NCBI RefSeq assembly: GCF_020382885.2
Contig: NC_058501.1
Location: forward strand, 12,497,501 to 12,561,500
Reading direction: 5' to 3'
DNA from: Scatophagus argus
Taxonomy: Eukaryota; Chordata; Actinopteri; Scatophagidae
DNA: 64,000 bases
Part shown: positions 23,226 through 35,734 of the stretch, piece after piece
Layout of the letters: each line of letters starts with the position of its first letter
Position numbering within the stretch: position 1 is the first letter of the stretch
Program-made: the position numbers and the translations under genes
The notes under the pieces: generated by a model
What the model was told of the DNA's origin: nothing
Database searches by the model: none
What the model saw: only the letters and a program-made list of their open reading frames with translations

Positions 23226-24520
23226 GTCTGTGGTCTGAGGTAGGATTTCCCAGCTCTTGGTTTTTGTTTCAGCATTCTTAAGTCTTGCTGCCTGCAGTCT
23301 TTTTTCCAAACAAAGTGTATCTCCTTGTTGTAATAAACAGTACTATACTGTTATATATTAAGCGTAAGTATGCAGTTGAGTGATACAGCGTGAGAGAAAG
23401 CAAGCAGCAAAAAAAAAATATGAACAGAGCAGAATAAAACATTAGCAGATTGTATTCCTGTGTGCTACAATGCAGTAATGTAGCTTGTAGTAATCAAAGC
23501 ACAATGAAGAAAAAATGCATGGGTGGGTAAAATAACGTCCCCAGAAATTTAGACCATGGTCTTTTTGGTGGAATTTCTTCAAAGGTGGAAAGTTCCTGTG
23601 TAAATTTGCACATTAGGAAAACATGAAATGTCTTCATTTTAATTGTCTATAAGTCTGATGGGGGATTTTTGTAGGAAAAGCACCTGCAAGAGGCCACATT
23701 CACACTGAAGGTCATTTCCCTTATCAGGACATGGTCTGCACAAGGACAGGTCTCAGACTGATATTGGATTTGCAGGAGAAGCCACTCTGAGCCACATCTT
23801 CTAAAAACATAGGCTAGAACTATAGACTAGAGATGAAGATAGGCTGAAAAATACTGCTGATCACACTTCTTGAGAAGATCCTGAAAATGTACCTCAGAAA
23901 ACCAGTGTATCACAACTTGTAGTACTCAAATGAAAGGAACGTTGCACACACTTGCTGAAGCTAAAGTCAGATGAGGCAATAAGTGATGATATCCCCAGAA
24001 AGTTGAGGGAGTTTTGTCATTTGGCTGCTCTTCAGGTTAAATTCAAGAAATGTGACCCAAACTATTTGAGTGACCACCTTGGTGTATGAGACTATGGGGT
24101 CAAAACTGTCATTTTTCAGAGGTGGTCGTTGACAGATCAATGCGGAGAGAGGATTTTTCTGAATTGCCTGTGGAGAATCAGAAAGACAAGTCTCTGGCGG
24201 CTCAGCGGCTGACTCTTGACCATGGCAGGTCTGTCGCTGGCATAACAAAGGTGCAGATCGGAAAAAAGATGCTGCTTTTGGCTACAGGGGGCAGGCAGAT
24301 ATATCATGGCTACCAAAATGAAAAGAAGAGAAAGAAAGAACAGCAAGCTATTGACTTGAAGAAGGCCGTCACAGATGAACTAGATTATTTGAAGGAGAAA
24401 AAAAAAACAAAAAAACAGGATGCAAGGGCTAGGCTGATATTTGTACCCTTGACAAACTGGCAGAGGAAAAACTACAATCTACTACAATTATTAGTTGCCA
24501 TATAATTTACCATTATATAG
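23226..24520. other. Non-coding; one unassigned Lys-rich open frame
   Basis: A plus-strand frame at 24086-24505 (139 codons) is rich in Lys and Glu near its end and could be a relic of a coiled-coil region. It has no recognisable domain or supporting splice sites. The rest shows no feature. Confidence 0.35.
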
Positions 24521-24843
24521 GGGGCAGCTGTGGCCTAGAGGCTGGCGAAGCGGCTTGTGACCGGAAGGTCGCTGGTTTGATTCCCACACCAGACGGGCAG
24601 GAAAAAATTGAGTGTGGTGGAGTGATTAATGTTCCCCCACTCCAGTAGCCGGCCGATATGCCCTTGAGCAAGGCACTTAACCCCCGATTTGCTCCCTGGG
24701 CACTTAACAGTCGCAGCCCACTGCTCCTGTGTGTTTCACTGCATGTAATTTGCTGGGTGTTGCATGTGTGTTCAATTAAGGATGGGTTGAATGCAGAAGA
24801 CAAATTAAGTGTGTGATTCTTCTTCTTCTTATTATTATTATCT
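24521..24843 (+). mobile_element. tRNA-derived SINE
   Basis: The head carries pol III promoter boxes: an A-box-like TGGCCTAGAGG at 24531 and a B-box-like GGTTTGATTCC at 24574-24584. The body has CCCTTGAGCAAGGCACTTAA, shared by several fish SINEs, and the 3' part has GGATGGGTTGAATGCAGAAG followed by a TTC/TTA tail. Same family head as the minus-strand copy at 35735-35966. Confidence 0.8.
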
Positions 24844-26279
24844 CCAAATCCAAAAGTTTCTACCAAACAGCAAAGGAAAAGAAAGCATTTGTGCTTAAGA
24901 TTGAAAAGGATACTAATAAGAAGTTTTGTGTCAATTGTTTTGGGTAAATTTAAATAGGGAAGGCTACCTTCTGTTAACACTCTCTTGGGTTCATGGTAAA
25001 TAGGAAACATAGTTGGTTTAAAATCTTCATTATAAAATCTTGTATTCTAAGACCCAGTTTCTCTCTCTCATTATGCTGGCCACTGAAGTTAATACCAGCG
25101 TAACTGGACACGTTTATTTATTTTTGCCACACTATTGACTCCCAGTCATTTATGTTAGTTAGGACTGAACTATGTAGTTGTTAGAGTATGAAACATGTTA
25201 TTCTGTAACCATCTGGACCATCCTGTGTGTTATTGCTACTTGTCATTTTTTAACTAATGTCTACTCCGTATCAAACCACATAGCTGGTCATAAAATTTAG
25301 ACATGGATTTTTATTCTTATTTTTCATATATATGCAGATGTTTCAGACTATGTATGGTCATGAATATTATAAACCTCAATGGAATAGGAATAGGAAAAAT
25401 CATGGAATAGAAAAAGTCATGGAAAAGGGGATCTCTGCAAGGTCATTCGGGATGCTATAATTTTTCAAATGGCAATAATAGCATGCACTTTCATGGACTG
25501 CATGGACTTTCCTGATGTTCCTCAACAGTCTGATAAGCAGACTGCTGATCAGACAATCATGCTATCTTACACTCCTGGGGACAGCTCTTGAATTTTGATG
25601 TAGTGGCCCTATTCAGAATTGCAGCCTCGCATAATGCATATTTCCTTTTCTAAAGATTTGTTTTGTATATAATCATTAGAAGAGGATCATCACCAAAGTC
25701 CTGAAATGACAGATGCCATTTCTCCAATGCCCTAGAAATGCCCATTTTTGGTGTATGTACCCAGTGATTGAATTTCCTAGGAATGAATGGGGCACCATCT
25801 TGAAACATGGTATAAAATTTTCTTGAATAGGAGCAGACACTCAGCTCCTCTCATATTACAATGTTGGTCTCATTCTGCCATGTGGCTGTAAGTACAGTCT
25901 TGACAGTGGACATTGAGCCTATAAGGGGTGTTATCTGCCAATTGCAAAGCCAAGCCACACGAGACAGCTTGGCAGCAGAAATCCCATCACTGGCACTTGG
26001 TTGATTCCTCAATTGTTCATGTCTGTTTTCTTATCTGTTAATTGCCTTTTGCTTTTGCAGTATTACCTTCTTTAATTCCATATGGTGGGTACCAAAATCT
26101 AGCTATAACCAGCAATATGTTGTACCTTTGGGTTGAGCCCACTGCAGCAGAATAGCATGTTTAAAACCCTACATTTGTTACTTTCTTGTCTACTTGAGTA
26201 GGTCCCTTGGTTTACAAGAGTTATGTAAAAGACAACATTCTTGAAGATCAGGTTGCTTCATGACCAAAACAATACTGAA
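24844..26279. other. Non-coding sequence, nothing recognised
   Basis: AT-rich, with no supported gene or repeat family. Confidence 0.4.
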
Positions 26280-27330
26280 TAGGTCTCCCTTTTTCCGCCA
26301 AATCAGCCCTGACCCGCTGAGACATGGACTCCACTAGGCCTATGAGTGTATATGGTGATTGTCAATAGCAGATCCTTTAAGTCCTGTGAATTGCAAGGTA
26401 GCGACTCCATGGATCAGACTTGTTTTTCCAACTAACCCACAGATGCTCAACTGGATTGTGATCTGGGCTATTTCAAGGCCAAGTCAATACCTCTCCTCTA
26501 ATAACTCTTTGTTGTGTTCCTCAAACCATTCTTGAACTATTGCACTATGGCAGGGGGCATTATCCTACTGAAAGAGACCACTGCTATCAGGGAGTACATT
26601 CCCATGAAGGGTTGTACTTGGTTAGCAACAATGTTTTTGAAGGTGATGTGTGACAAAGTAACTTCAACATGAATGGTTTCCCAGTAGAACATTGCTCAAA
26701 GCATTACACCACTTCTGCGGGCTTGTCTTCTTCCCATAACGCATCCTGGTGTCATGTCTTTCCTAGGTAAACAATGCGCACACACCTGGCCATCCACACG
26801 ATGGAAAAGAAAATGTAATTCATCAGACCAGGTCATCTTCTCCCCATTGCTCCATGGTCCAGTTCTAATGCTCATGTGCATGCCCATTGTAGGCCCTTTT
26901 GGCAGCAGACATGAATGGCATGGGCACCCTGACTGGTCTGCAGCTAAGCAGCCCCATATGCAACAAACTGTGAAGTGCTGTCTGCTTCTGACACCTTTCT
27001 GTCATAACCAGCATTAAACCTTTTCAGCAATTTGAGCTACAGTAGCTCTTCTGTTGGATTGGAGCTGCAGTTTTGGAGATGTCCTGATCCAGTTGCATCG
27101 TGATTTGGCCCTTGTCAAAGTCGCTCAAGACCTTATGCTTGCCAATTTTTTCTGCTTCCAACACATCACCCTCAAGGACAAAATGTTCACTTGCTGCCTA
27201 ATGCATCCTACCTCTTACCAAGTGCCATTGTAACAAGATAATGTTACAATGGCACAATGGCACTAATCAAGGTTATTCACTTTAGTCACTTCTGTCAGTG
27301 GTGATAACGTTCTGGCTGATCAGTTAGGCT
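26280..27330 (-). mobile_element. Degraded Tc1-like transposon
   Basis: Read on the minus strand this is a nearly full-length but decayed Tc1-like element. From right to left it has an end phrase CTGATCAGCCAGAACGTTAT, the start of the transposase, a middle with GPWSNGEKMTWSDELHFLFH and VDGQVCAHCLPRKDMTPG, and a 3' part matching the family's CCTCAACGGGTCAGGGC-like end. A DDE motif segment around WSDE is readable. Frameshifts, stops and internal deletions are evident, including loss of the stretch following the helix-turn-helix. Same family as 8985-9365. Confidence 0.8.
27222..27255. repeat. 14-bp inverted repeat inside the Tc1-like end
   Basis: GTGCCATTGTAACA (27222-27235) and TGTTACAATGGCAC (27242-27255) are exact reverse complements around a 6-nt spacer. 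They are followed directly by a second AATGGCAC. Confidence 0.85.
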
Positions 27331-27430
27331 GCAACATGCACACACAGAAATGTACAACTGCTGAAGAGAACCTCTTGGCCATTACAATAGCAACTCATAA
27401 CACATATTCCAACACATATTCAGTTGTGGA

Positions 27431-27482
27431 AGATAGATAGATAGATACTTTATTGATCCTGATGGAAATTCAAATTCAAGGA
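27431..27482 (+). repeat. GATA tract plus TTTATTGATCC repeat end
   Basis: AGATAGATAGATAGATACTT followed by TATTGATCCTGATGGAAATT is a familiar fish retroposon 3' tail. Only the tail is present here. Confidence 0.5.
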
Positions 27483-29389
27483 AAGCTGGAGAGGTATCAT
27501 GTAGTAAGTGCAGCACTAAAACCTTCATGAATTAATCATGCAGACTGTTCAGATTTAACTATTTGAGATGGATATAGAGGGGTCATGGAGAGTTTTTAGC
27601 ATACAGTAGCTGCAAATCCATCAAAGGAGGAACATGATCTACACCTACTGTCATTAGCAGTTGACCAAGGTTACTGTTGCTTCAAAAGAAGTATGTTTTT
27701 TTTGTGTGCAAGGACTGCAGACAAGAATGCAACATTTTCTGGTAACATGAACACACCATGTATGTAAAAGGCAACTAACCATACATACCCATAGACAAGA
27801 CTAATAACATGTTCACATTTCAGACTACAGTGGTCATATGGCTGGTCAGGCAGGGACCTTGTAGACCGTGTAGAGGGCAAGATTGCCCAAAATGAATGAA
27901 ATCAGTGATATATAGGAAATTATTGGGGGGCATCTTCAAGCTACAAGGGACCTAATGAAACCCAATCCTACACCACACCTATAGGCCAAAGCTGTTTTGG
28001 TGACACCAGGGGGACCTTCACAGCTTATGCACTCACAGTCAGCCAGCTGTCATTGTTGATCATGTCCAAGAACTCACTGGTAAGACAACATGTTTATTGA
28101 CAGAGTATATAACATCAGAGCCCAACAAAAAACAACCTGGAATCAACAACAGTGCATGTAAGACCATGACTAGGGGTATAGGCAATCATTTTGTGAGTCA
28201 TGCTTATGAACCTATGAACAAGGCTTTTCTTGGCTTGTTAAGAGAGATTAGTCAGTCACCATACAACCAGTTGAATTCTATTACTAATACTAATAAACCT
28301 ATGGCCATTCAGACAAGCACTGGTGACTAGCTCTGCAAGGAGTACCGTATATGCATATTTTCTGTGTACCAGATCTGGGGTCTACTGCAGTAAGCCTTTC
28401 ACTGTGTTTTGAAAGTGTTAGGGGTACTTATGTTAAGTAGAATAACCACCAAGCAAATAACCTGGTCCCAAATGCTTAGACATTTGGCAGTAAGAAAGCA
28501 TGAAAGCTGAACAAAGTCATACTAGCTTGCCCTCTGGAAAAAACATCCCGTGGAAAGGAATGGCTGGTAAACACATCAAAAAGCAAACAGAGAGACACTG
28601 GAGACAGCTGGAGGCTGGGGCGATTCCACTGGTTAGAAAAAAGAGCTTGACTGGATTAAGCTTGTAAAAAATACCCTACTTCTCACTTGATTTAGTGCAT
28701 CACTAAACGGTTTCCTAATGGTTTTATGGTCTCAATTGCCAATCTCTCTCAGTACACCATAATGTTTATTTAGTAAATAAGGGTCCCATTTAGTCTAAAA
28801 CAGATGATAAAGCAGGGTATTTAGAATGTGACTACCTTGTGATAATGATGTGATTATACCTTGACAAGTTGCTACAATGGCATGTCCGCAAGTTCTCAGA
28901 TGAAGACAGAGGCGTAGCAATATGTATTCTACGCAAACCTCACTGTGTTGTCCAAATGTGGTCACTTCTGGCTCCATAATGCCAAACACAAGCCATCATG
29001 TTGAGTTTACACTTGGGAAGGAACCTTAACCACACTTTTTTTGGGTGCTCAATTAGCAAATAGTATCCTTAGCCATACACACTTCAGCCACATGCTTCTA
29101 ATTTCATTGAAAAAAGTCTGAATTAAGCAGAAGGCTTTCCATTTGAGACTTAAAGGCCTTCAGTGTTTTAATACATCGTCTATATACTATACTACTACCA
29201 TACTATAAACCTGGATACCATCCCAATATATTTAATGCAGCTCAGACACTAAGTGCCTTATAGTCACCAAACAGAAAAAACACTGGACTATTGGTATCAT
29301 TTAAATACATGGTCTTGTAGCCAGTGAAATTCCTGGGGATGCCATGTTTTGGAACAATCAAGTGCCAAAGCCTTCCTAGAAAACAACTT
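27483..29389. other. Non-coding sequence, nothing recognised
   Basis: Short open frames only, with no supported gene. Confidence 0.4.
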
Positions 29390-30445
29390 TTGAGGAAGTA
29401 ATAAGCCTTTATTTAATGCAAAAACATGGAACAGTGGTGAACCTTCCCAGGAGTGGCCGGCCAACCAAAATTACCCCAAGAGCGAAGCGACGACACATCC
29501 AAGAGGTCACAAAAGACCCTAGAACAACATCCAAAGAACTGCAGGCCTCATTTGCCTCAGTTAAGGTCAGTGTTCATGGCTCCACCATAAGAAAGAGACA
29601 AAAATGGCCTGCATGGCAGAGTTCAAAGACGAAAACCACCGCTGCGCAAAATTAACATAAAGGCTTGTCTCAGTTTTGCCAGAAATTTATCTTGATGATC
29701 ACCAAGACTTTTGGGAAAATACTCTGTTGACTGATGAGACAAAATTTGAACTTGCTGAACATGTCGCATTACATCTGGCGTAAAAGTAACGCAGCATTTC
29801 AGAAAAGGAATATCATACTAACAGTAAAATATGGTGGTGGTAGTGTGATGGTCTGGGGCTGTTTTGATGCTACAGGACCTGGAAGACTTGCTGTGGTAAA
29901 TGGAACCATGAATTCTGCTGTCTACCAAAACATCCTGAAGGAGAATGGCCAGCCATCTGTTTGTGATCTTGAGCTGAAGCGCACTTGGGTACTGCAGTAG
30001 GACAATGATCCAAAACACACTAACAAGTCCACCTCTGAATGGCTTAAAAAAAACTAAATGACTTTGGAGTGGCTTAGTCAAAGTCCCGACCTGAATCTGA
30101 TTGAGATGCTGTGGCATGACTTTAAAAAGGCGGTTTATGCTCGAAAACCCTCCAATGTGGCTGAATTACAAAAGTTCTGCAAAAATGAGTGGGCCACAAT
30201 TCCTCCACAGTGCTGCAAAAGACTCATTGCCAGTTACATTTGATTGCAGTTGTTGCTGCTAAGGGTGGCCCAACCAGTTGTTAGGTTTAGGGGGCAATCA
30301 CTTTTTCACACAGGGCCATGTAGGTTTGGATTTTTTTTGGTCTCCCTTTAATAATAAACACCTTCATTTAGAAACTGCATTTTGTGTTCACTTGTGTTAT
30401 CTTTGTCTAATATTTAAATCTGTTTGATGATCTGAAACATATATA
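29390..30445 (+). mobile_element. Degraded Tc1-like transposon with broken transposase
   Basis: Successive frames read a Tc1-like transposase: VVNLPRSGRPTKITPRAKRR and SKELQASFASVKVSV (second helix-turn-helix region), then KYGGGSVMVWGCFDATGPG, then DNDPKHTNKSTSEW, then SPDLNLIEMLWHDFKKAVYA, which carries the last catalytic acidic residue. A TAG stop at 29998-30000 directly precedes DNDPKH, and several frameshifts break the frame elsewhere. The 3' end phrase GGGGCAATCACTTTTTCACA and the trailing TTTGATGATCTGAAACAT mark the right end. The left end and the N-terminal region are incomplete. Not functional. Confidence 0.85.
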
Positions 30446-31621
30446 TCATAGTTATCGGTTGGAATTCTCATAACTGTTTCTGAAACAGGCCTCAGGCAAG
30501 TACTACAAAAACAGATACTGTGATCTATGGTGGTGCCCTTCATTCTGCTAAAGGGTACTTGGCCATTGCCTAGTTTTTTCCTATTTGGCATCCACATTGT
30601 GCAGATGTACTTTATTGTCTCTATTAAATCATGGTTTAAAAATATAAAACTTGTGAAATGTCATGGAAAAACAGTGCAAATGTTACTGCAGTACTACAAC
30701 ACTACTGCTTGGCTGAAAGGACAAACTGACAGCAAAGACGACTGTGCCAGTTCATAATAAAGGAATTCTGATTGCAAGCGCCTTTACTACATCTAAAATA
30801 AGATAAAATGCTAAAAACAAAATAATAGTGCTGATTAATTCATGTGTCTAAGCCTTTATCCCACTATTCACAACTGGGACTCTAGTGTGATAAGCTAAGG
30901 TGCCAAGGTTGTAATGACACTGTGGCCTCTACAAGATTTTACACTTTCAGCTGAACAGCAGTGTGCATTGTGGTCCACTACTATGTCTTTTTTAATATTA
31001 CCATTAGGAGTTGCCAAAGACAGGCATTTTCAATAGGGGTGGTAGTAACCAATACCAAATCAATCATTGGTATAGTTTCTCACAAATTGCACCAAAGTGT
31101 CACAAAATCATGAACTGTCACAACTTTCCAAGCATCCTTGAAATTGCATAGCCAACACATTTGCTTCATCCACAATTTGTGACTCCCCACTGGATCCATT
31201 CAACACAAAAATTCCTCACGATGCACTTGCCATTAACTTCCTGTACAACAATTCCATATAAAATGTGGAATAATACACCTAAACAACTGCCAAAATTCCA
31301 ACACTGAGGGAATCAAAGCACAAAGCAATTTATCTGTACATTTTTAATGACACAGTTAAAAAGCTATTCAGTGACAATGCTATACTTTAAAAAAAAAGAT
31401 ATACAGTACAAATACCACATATCAAAGATAATATCAAAATCACATATTTGTGAGTAAAAAATGAAAAATGCAGCAACATGACTGACAATACCATGGGTTG
31501 CCACAAAAAATACAATGGAAGCTATTCAACAATTGCTGGGATATCAATATTATTACAACCGTAGCCTGTGGAGGTTGCTAGGTTTCAAGTCAGATGTTGG
31601 CTTAAGTTGTTTCCGTTTTTC
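30446..31621. other. Intergenic sequence 3' of the second zinc-finger gene
   Basis: AT-rich, with no coding sequence recognised. The right part may be 3' untranslated region of the minus-strand gene that ends at 31912. Confidence 0.4.
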
Positions 31622-31627
31622 TTTATT
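31622..31627 (-). terminator. Candidate poly(A) signal AATAAA
   Basis: TTTATT on the plus strand reads AATAAA on the minus strand, about 285 bases after the stop codon of the second zinc-finger gene. Sequence match only. Confidence 0.35.
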
Positions 31628-31911
31628 TTTTAATTTAATTCAAAAGTAATTCTGTATGGCTCCTAGCCACACCTTACTTCCTGGTTCCAATTAATTTCTG
31701 AAATTCAACAACGTGCAGACTATTCCTTCTCATGCCAAAGACAGAAAATGTATAAAAGTAGTTATTCAAAATAACCATTACAAACAAATTTACCATCAAT
31801 TCATAATCTATACAGTTGTTCAAATATTAGCATTCAAAAGTGTCAAAAACTGTCAACTCCGGAGAGCTTGATTGCTGGCAACAGCATTAACTAATGGGCT
31901 GGATATGATAG

Positions 31912-33840
31912 TTACCCATTGTTTTCTGAGCCATGAGAAGTCTGGTGCTGAAGAAACGTCTCCAAGCATGAGAATGTCTCAGTGCACTCAGTGCATTCAT
32001 AAAGAACCTCTGAAGAATTTCCTTGATCATTTTGAGTATGGTCCATATAGTCATCCTCTATGTCCTCTGCATTACCCTTTTCTAGGGAAGTATCCCCACT
32101 GGAACCAGTAGTATGACAAGTTTGTCCAACATCACCTGTTCCTCCTGTGCTTGGGTGGTTTTGGAGATGAAGCTCAAGGGATGAAGTATTCCTGAATTGA
32201 GCTGGGCACCTGGGGCACTTACTAGGTTCCTTTTTGTGATAGCGCAAGTGCCGTTGGTACACACACAACAGCCCAAATCTTTTTCCACATTCCTGACACT
32301 TGTAGTTAACTCGGCCTGCTTTTCCAGGCTGTTTCCCCTGTAGATGCTCCACTGGTGATGCTGTTTCTTCATTGTCAGATGAGCTCTTTGTTTTCTCATC
32401 AGGAGAGAAGGTAATTTTTTCACCATTGAGAGAATTGGGGCCAGGGCCATTTTGTGGATTTGTGTACAAGAGTTTCAAACTTGGTTTCTTCTCTAATTCA
32501 GCTTTGTGGTACATGGCTACATGCCTTCTCAAATCACAGCGTTGTGGAAAATGTCTACCACAAAACACACAAGTGTGCATAGTACCCTTATGGTATCTCA
32601 TGTGTCGAGATAAACTACTAGAATGATTAAAGACACGGTGACAGTGTTTGCAAGGATGCAGCTTGCCATTGGGATTACTTCTTCTACGTCTGCCTTTAGG
32701 CGGTATTCTTCGCTTCAGAGTTTTTTGTGATTCTTGATTCAGCTGATCTATTTCCTCCTGAGTTTGATGTGAGAGATGATGCTCCTTTAGAGCTGTTAAC
32801 TTTTGGAAACGATCCCCACATAAACCACATCTGTAAGGTGTGAAAGAGCGTTCAGTATCAATATCACTACTAGCATCCCTAAAGATTTTACTATTCCCAT
32901 TCTTAACATCAATAGATGTGCCATTGCTGTAGAAGTTTTCAACTGGTATGTCTCCTATGTGCTTCGAGTTCGATTCAATTTCTATTTCAGGAGCAAAAGG
33001 AGAACTGGGCTCTATTCCTTTACAGTGGTACCATGAATGTGTCTGAAAATCTGACATCCAGAAGAAATTCAACTTGCACTTCCGACAGGGATATGTCTTT
33101 TCAAACTTTTTTTCCTGCTTATTCTCAGATTTGCCCAATGATGTAGCCTTAGGGTACAGATGGTTTTCTTTTTGATGGGCATTCAGTGCATCCACTTTAA
33201 GGAACCGCTTGCCACAATGACTGCAGCAGTGAAAGGTTTCATTGGCATGATCTTGGAGGTGTTTCGTAAGGTCATATCTACCTTCAAAGATCTTACAGCA
33301 CAAAGTACATTTGTAACCTCGCTCTGTATTGCGGTACTGTTGGTGACGATGCAAACTCTGCAGGCTGTTAAATGATCTGCTACATATTTCACAACGGTAA
33401 TGGCCCTGACGAGACTTGTCCAAGTTCAAGTCTGATGGCCTTGGCCTGAACATGTCTCTATAGGGGGACGACTGTGGTCTTAGATTTGGAGAAACTGGTT
33501 TGACAGAAGATGGAAAATGTGATGGCAGGACTCCGGGAGATGCTGGTTTTACAGATGAATGTGACTGCACCAAGCCATTCAAAACTGTTAACGTACCATT
33601 TTCTTGAAGCACATATTCACGAGGGACTTCAAATCCATTTGATGAGCCATCAAAGGAGAATGACTCCAAAGGTCCATGAACGGCCATGTGGGTTATCACA
33701 TTTGAGTACTGGCTGAAACCATCACCACACTCAGTGCAGATGAAGGTGCTTGATTCTCCACCTAACTGTGGTGAAGCAACGGTATTCACTGATCTTTGCT
33801 TTTCCATTATGAAATTATTTTGTCCATGTGCTGATGGCAT
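31912..33840 (-). CDS. C2H2 zinc-finger protein, 11 fingers, 642 residues
   Basis: The ATG at 33838-33840 opens a single coding exon beginning MPSAHGQNNFIMEKQ. An apparent extra first residue upstream is a GTG. Eleven fingers are visible: one near the N-terminus (FICTECGDGFSQYSN), three consecutive at about residues 148-235 (starting YRCEICSRSF), then YPCRKCKLNF, YRCGLCGDRF, the pair HPCKHCHRVF and HTCVFCGRHF, the pair YKCQECGKRF and SKCPRCPAQF, and a last at the C-terminus (YECTECTETF). A basic run (KRRIPPKGRRRRSNPNGK) before finger 7 is a likely nuclear localisation signal. No KRAB, SCAN or BTB domain is seen. Expected to be a nuclear DNA-binding regulator; targets unknown. It shares strand and single-coding-exon layout with the giant gene at 1-7366. 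Orthologue not assigned. Confidence 0.92.
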   Translation of the reverse strand: MPSAHGQNNFIMEKQRSVNTVASPQLGGESSTFICTECGDGFSQYSNVITHMAVHGPLESFSFDGSSNGFEVPREYVLQENGTLTVLNGLVQSHSSVKPASPGVLPSHFPSSVKPVSPNLRPQSSPYRDMFRPRPSDLNLDKSRQGHYRCEICSRSFNSLQSLHRHQQYRNTERGYKCTLCCKIFEGRYDLTKHLQDHANETFHCCSHCGKRFLKVDALNAHQKENHLYPKATSLGKSENKQEKKFEKTYPCRKCKLNFFWMSDFQTHSWYHCKGIEPSSPFAPEIEIESNSKHIGDIPVENFYSNGTSIDVKNGNSKIFRDASSDIDTERSFTPYRCGLCGDRFQKLTALKEHHLSHQTQEEIDQLNQESQKTLKRRIPPKGRRRRSNPNGKLHPCKHCHRVFNHSSSLSRHMRYHKGTMHTCVFCGRHFPQRCDLRRHVAMYHKAELEKKPSLKLLYTNPQNGPGPNSLNGEKITFSPDEKTKSSSDNEETASPVEHLQGKQPGKAGRVNYKCQECGKRFGLLCVYQRHLRYHKKEPSKCPRCPAQFRNTSSLELHLQNHPSTGGTGDVGQTCHTTGSSGDTSLEKGNAEDIEDDYMDHTQNDQGNSSEVLYECTECTETFSCLETFLQHQTSHGSENNG

Positions 33841-33960
33841 CACTTTTCAATCTGCAAGTATGGTTTAAAACTCTATTCGGACATCCATAATGTTGATTTC
33901 CATGGGGCTATTAGTTATGTCCACTCTTTCAATAGACTGGTGATAAAATCATATCCTTAC

Positions 33961-34009
33961 ATGCTGAATGTTCACCCATCTGCTTAGGCGTTCCACATTG
34001 CATCAGAAC
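33961..34009 (-). other. Candidate 49-nt non-coding exon of the 11-finger gene
   Basis: On the minus strand a good acceptor (pyrimidine-rich TTTTATCCCCCTAG) precedes 34009 and a donor (CAGCAT|GTAAGG) follows 33961. The next acceptor would be CATACTTGCAG, 17 bases past which comes AAAGTG and the ATG. The exon contains an ATG whose short frame would terminate in the next exon, 15 codons on, just before the true start. Confidence 0.45.
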
Positions 34010-34839
34010 CTAGGGGGATAAAACAAAGAATTATCAAACCACCAAGGCCAAGGTTTGTTTAACAAAACTGAGAAATAAATGATTACATAACAATTTAAAA
34101 GTAAAATAAAAAAGCACTGCCTTTGACTGTAAGTATGTACGGCGTTATCTCTTTTAACCCCACACACTAGTGACTGTCCTCTCAACCACCTATTCAGTTA
34201 TTAACCAAGGAGCTGAGAAATTTTGTCCTTTACAAGTTCCAGATATTTTAAAGTTTGTATACATCAGAGTTTCCTCCGCACTATTCCATTTATTGACAGA
34301 CCTTTGAGAATTCTGTTGGCCAAATTCTAGCCCTCCTCATGCTGAATCACAGCATCCAAAAGGAGACACCAATCTGATATGTGATATGGAGATATATGAT
34401 ATCAAGCTTGTACTGTAGTATATCCAAACATGCACACCTCAACTTTTTAAACTGCTGTCCTAAGGAAAATCATGCCAAAACCCTCCTTCATGCCCCTACA
34501 TGTGGTCAGCTGCAGTCTCACGTGCAAGGTTGGAACCTGCCTGCCATTGGTAGATGACACCTCTTTCTGTTAGAGGTATCATATTAGATCCTTAAATGTA
34601 ACATGTCATAATAGTCCAAAAAAGGTGTTGTCAAGAGAAAAATCATGTGCAAGAGTGTGTTTGGTACTCACTTTACATAATGTAATGCTGTGTAACATTA
34701 TTTAACTCAAGGCACTGACTGGCTACTTGTTTACACATCCAGCAGTTACCCATCAGTTCACTATCATTCACTGAAGGGTTTGTGGCCACCATGCACATCT
34801 AAGTCCAATCCTGACCCTCTTTTAGCTCCATCGACTGTA

Positions 34840-34950
34840 AAGATGAATGACAGAGCTCCTAAAAAGTAAAGTCAACTTAATCGTCTCCTGGTGGCAGGCT
34901 CCAGTACAGGCCACAGATCTCACAATTCTATGAATTATTCTATCTTTAAA
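34840..34950 (+). repeat. Piece of the 22.6-kb dispersed repeat family
   Basis: GGTGGCAGGCTCCAGTACAG and GCCACAGATCTCACA match the central part of the repeat at 22560-23225 (TGGCTCCAGTACAGGTCATA). Diverged. Confidence 0.5.
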
Positions 34951-35644
34951 GAATACACCCAGAACCGTGCATATACCCTAAAAACTGGATCCAGCATCTT
35001 AGTGACTGCCTCTGAACCAAATTCACAATCAAAGCGCAAGCTGTTTGAGGTAAAATTTTAAGTTTTTCCCCATCGTTCTTGTGATGCAGAGATATACATT
35101 TCTGGCTGAAGTGCTAGAATTGTTCATGAACTGTTCTTCACGTGCTCTTTTGGCTCCATCTTATGCCCAGGGCAAAGCGGTCCAACAGGGCAGGGCAAGT
35201 GTCATTACTAGTTTTGGACCAATGCAGCTGTTATTTTCAACATGTGAACACTACCTAATTAAACGTAATTACCCAGACTGTGTGTGACCTTTTAGATGTG
35301 TAGATGAACACAGAACATTAATTAACATTTGATACGGACCAATCCTGTCTGCATGTTGGGAATTTAAAAGCAGCTGTTTCTTTTGTTGGTTGGGATAGTT
35401 AGGTTTCGGCATGAGGAGTGAGACTGGTTAGGGTGAGGGTAAAAATGGATAAGTCAATCAGAGGCAGAGTAGAGCAGGTAATGCCTTCACCATTCTGAGA
35501 AAATATATCATCACGGGGAGAGACTCACCTCTTGCCACAAACCCGTGACACTGCATTATATGCAGTTTACCCATAAACCTAAATTTCAAACCTTTACTGT
35601 CAGTATATTTTTTACATAAACCAAAATTCCTCTCTGCATTTCCC

Positions 35645-35730
35645 ATAGCTAGCTGGGATAGGCTCCATAGTCACCCCTACGACCCTGACAGATAAAAATG
35701 GCATGGAAAATGGATGGATGGATGGATTTA
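35645..35730 (+). repeat. Retroposon 3' tail ending in (GGAT)n
   Basis: TAGCTGGGATAGGCTCCATA, CCCCTACGACCCTGACAG and a GGATGGATGGATGGAT run form a 3' tail shared by many fish retroposons. No body is visible. Confidence 0.5.
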
Positions 35731-35734
35731 ACCC

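Noticed and set aside
24086..24505. 139-codon Lys/Glu-rich open frame
   Set aside because: No recognisable domain, acceptor or promoter; kept only as a remark in the region entry.
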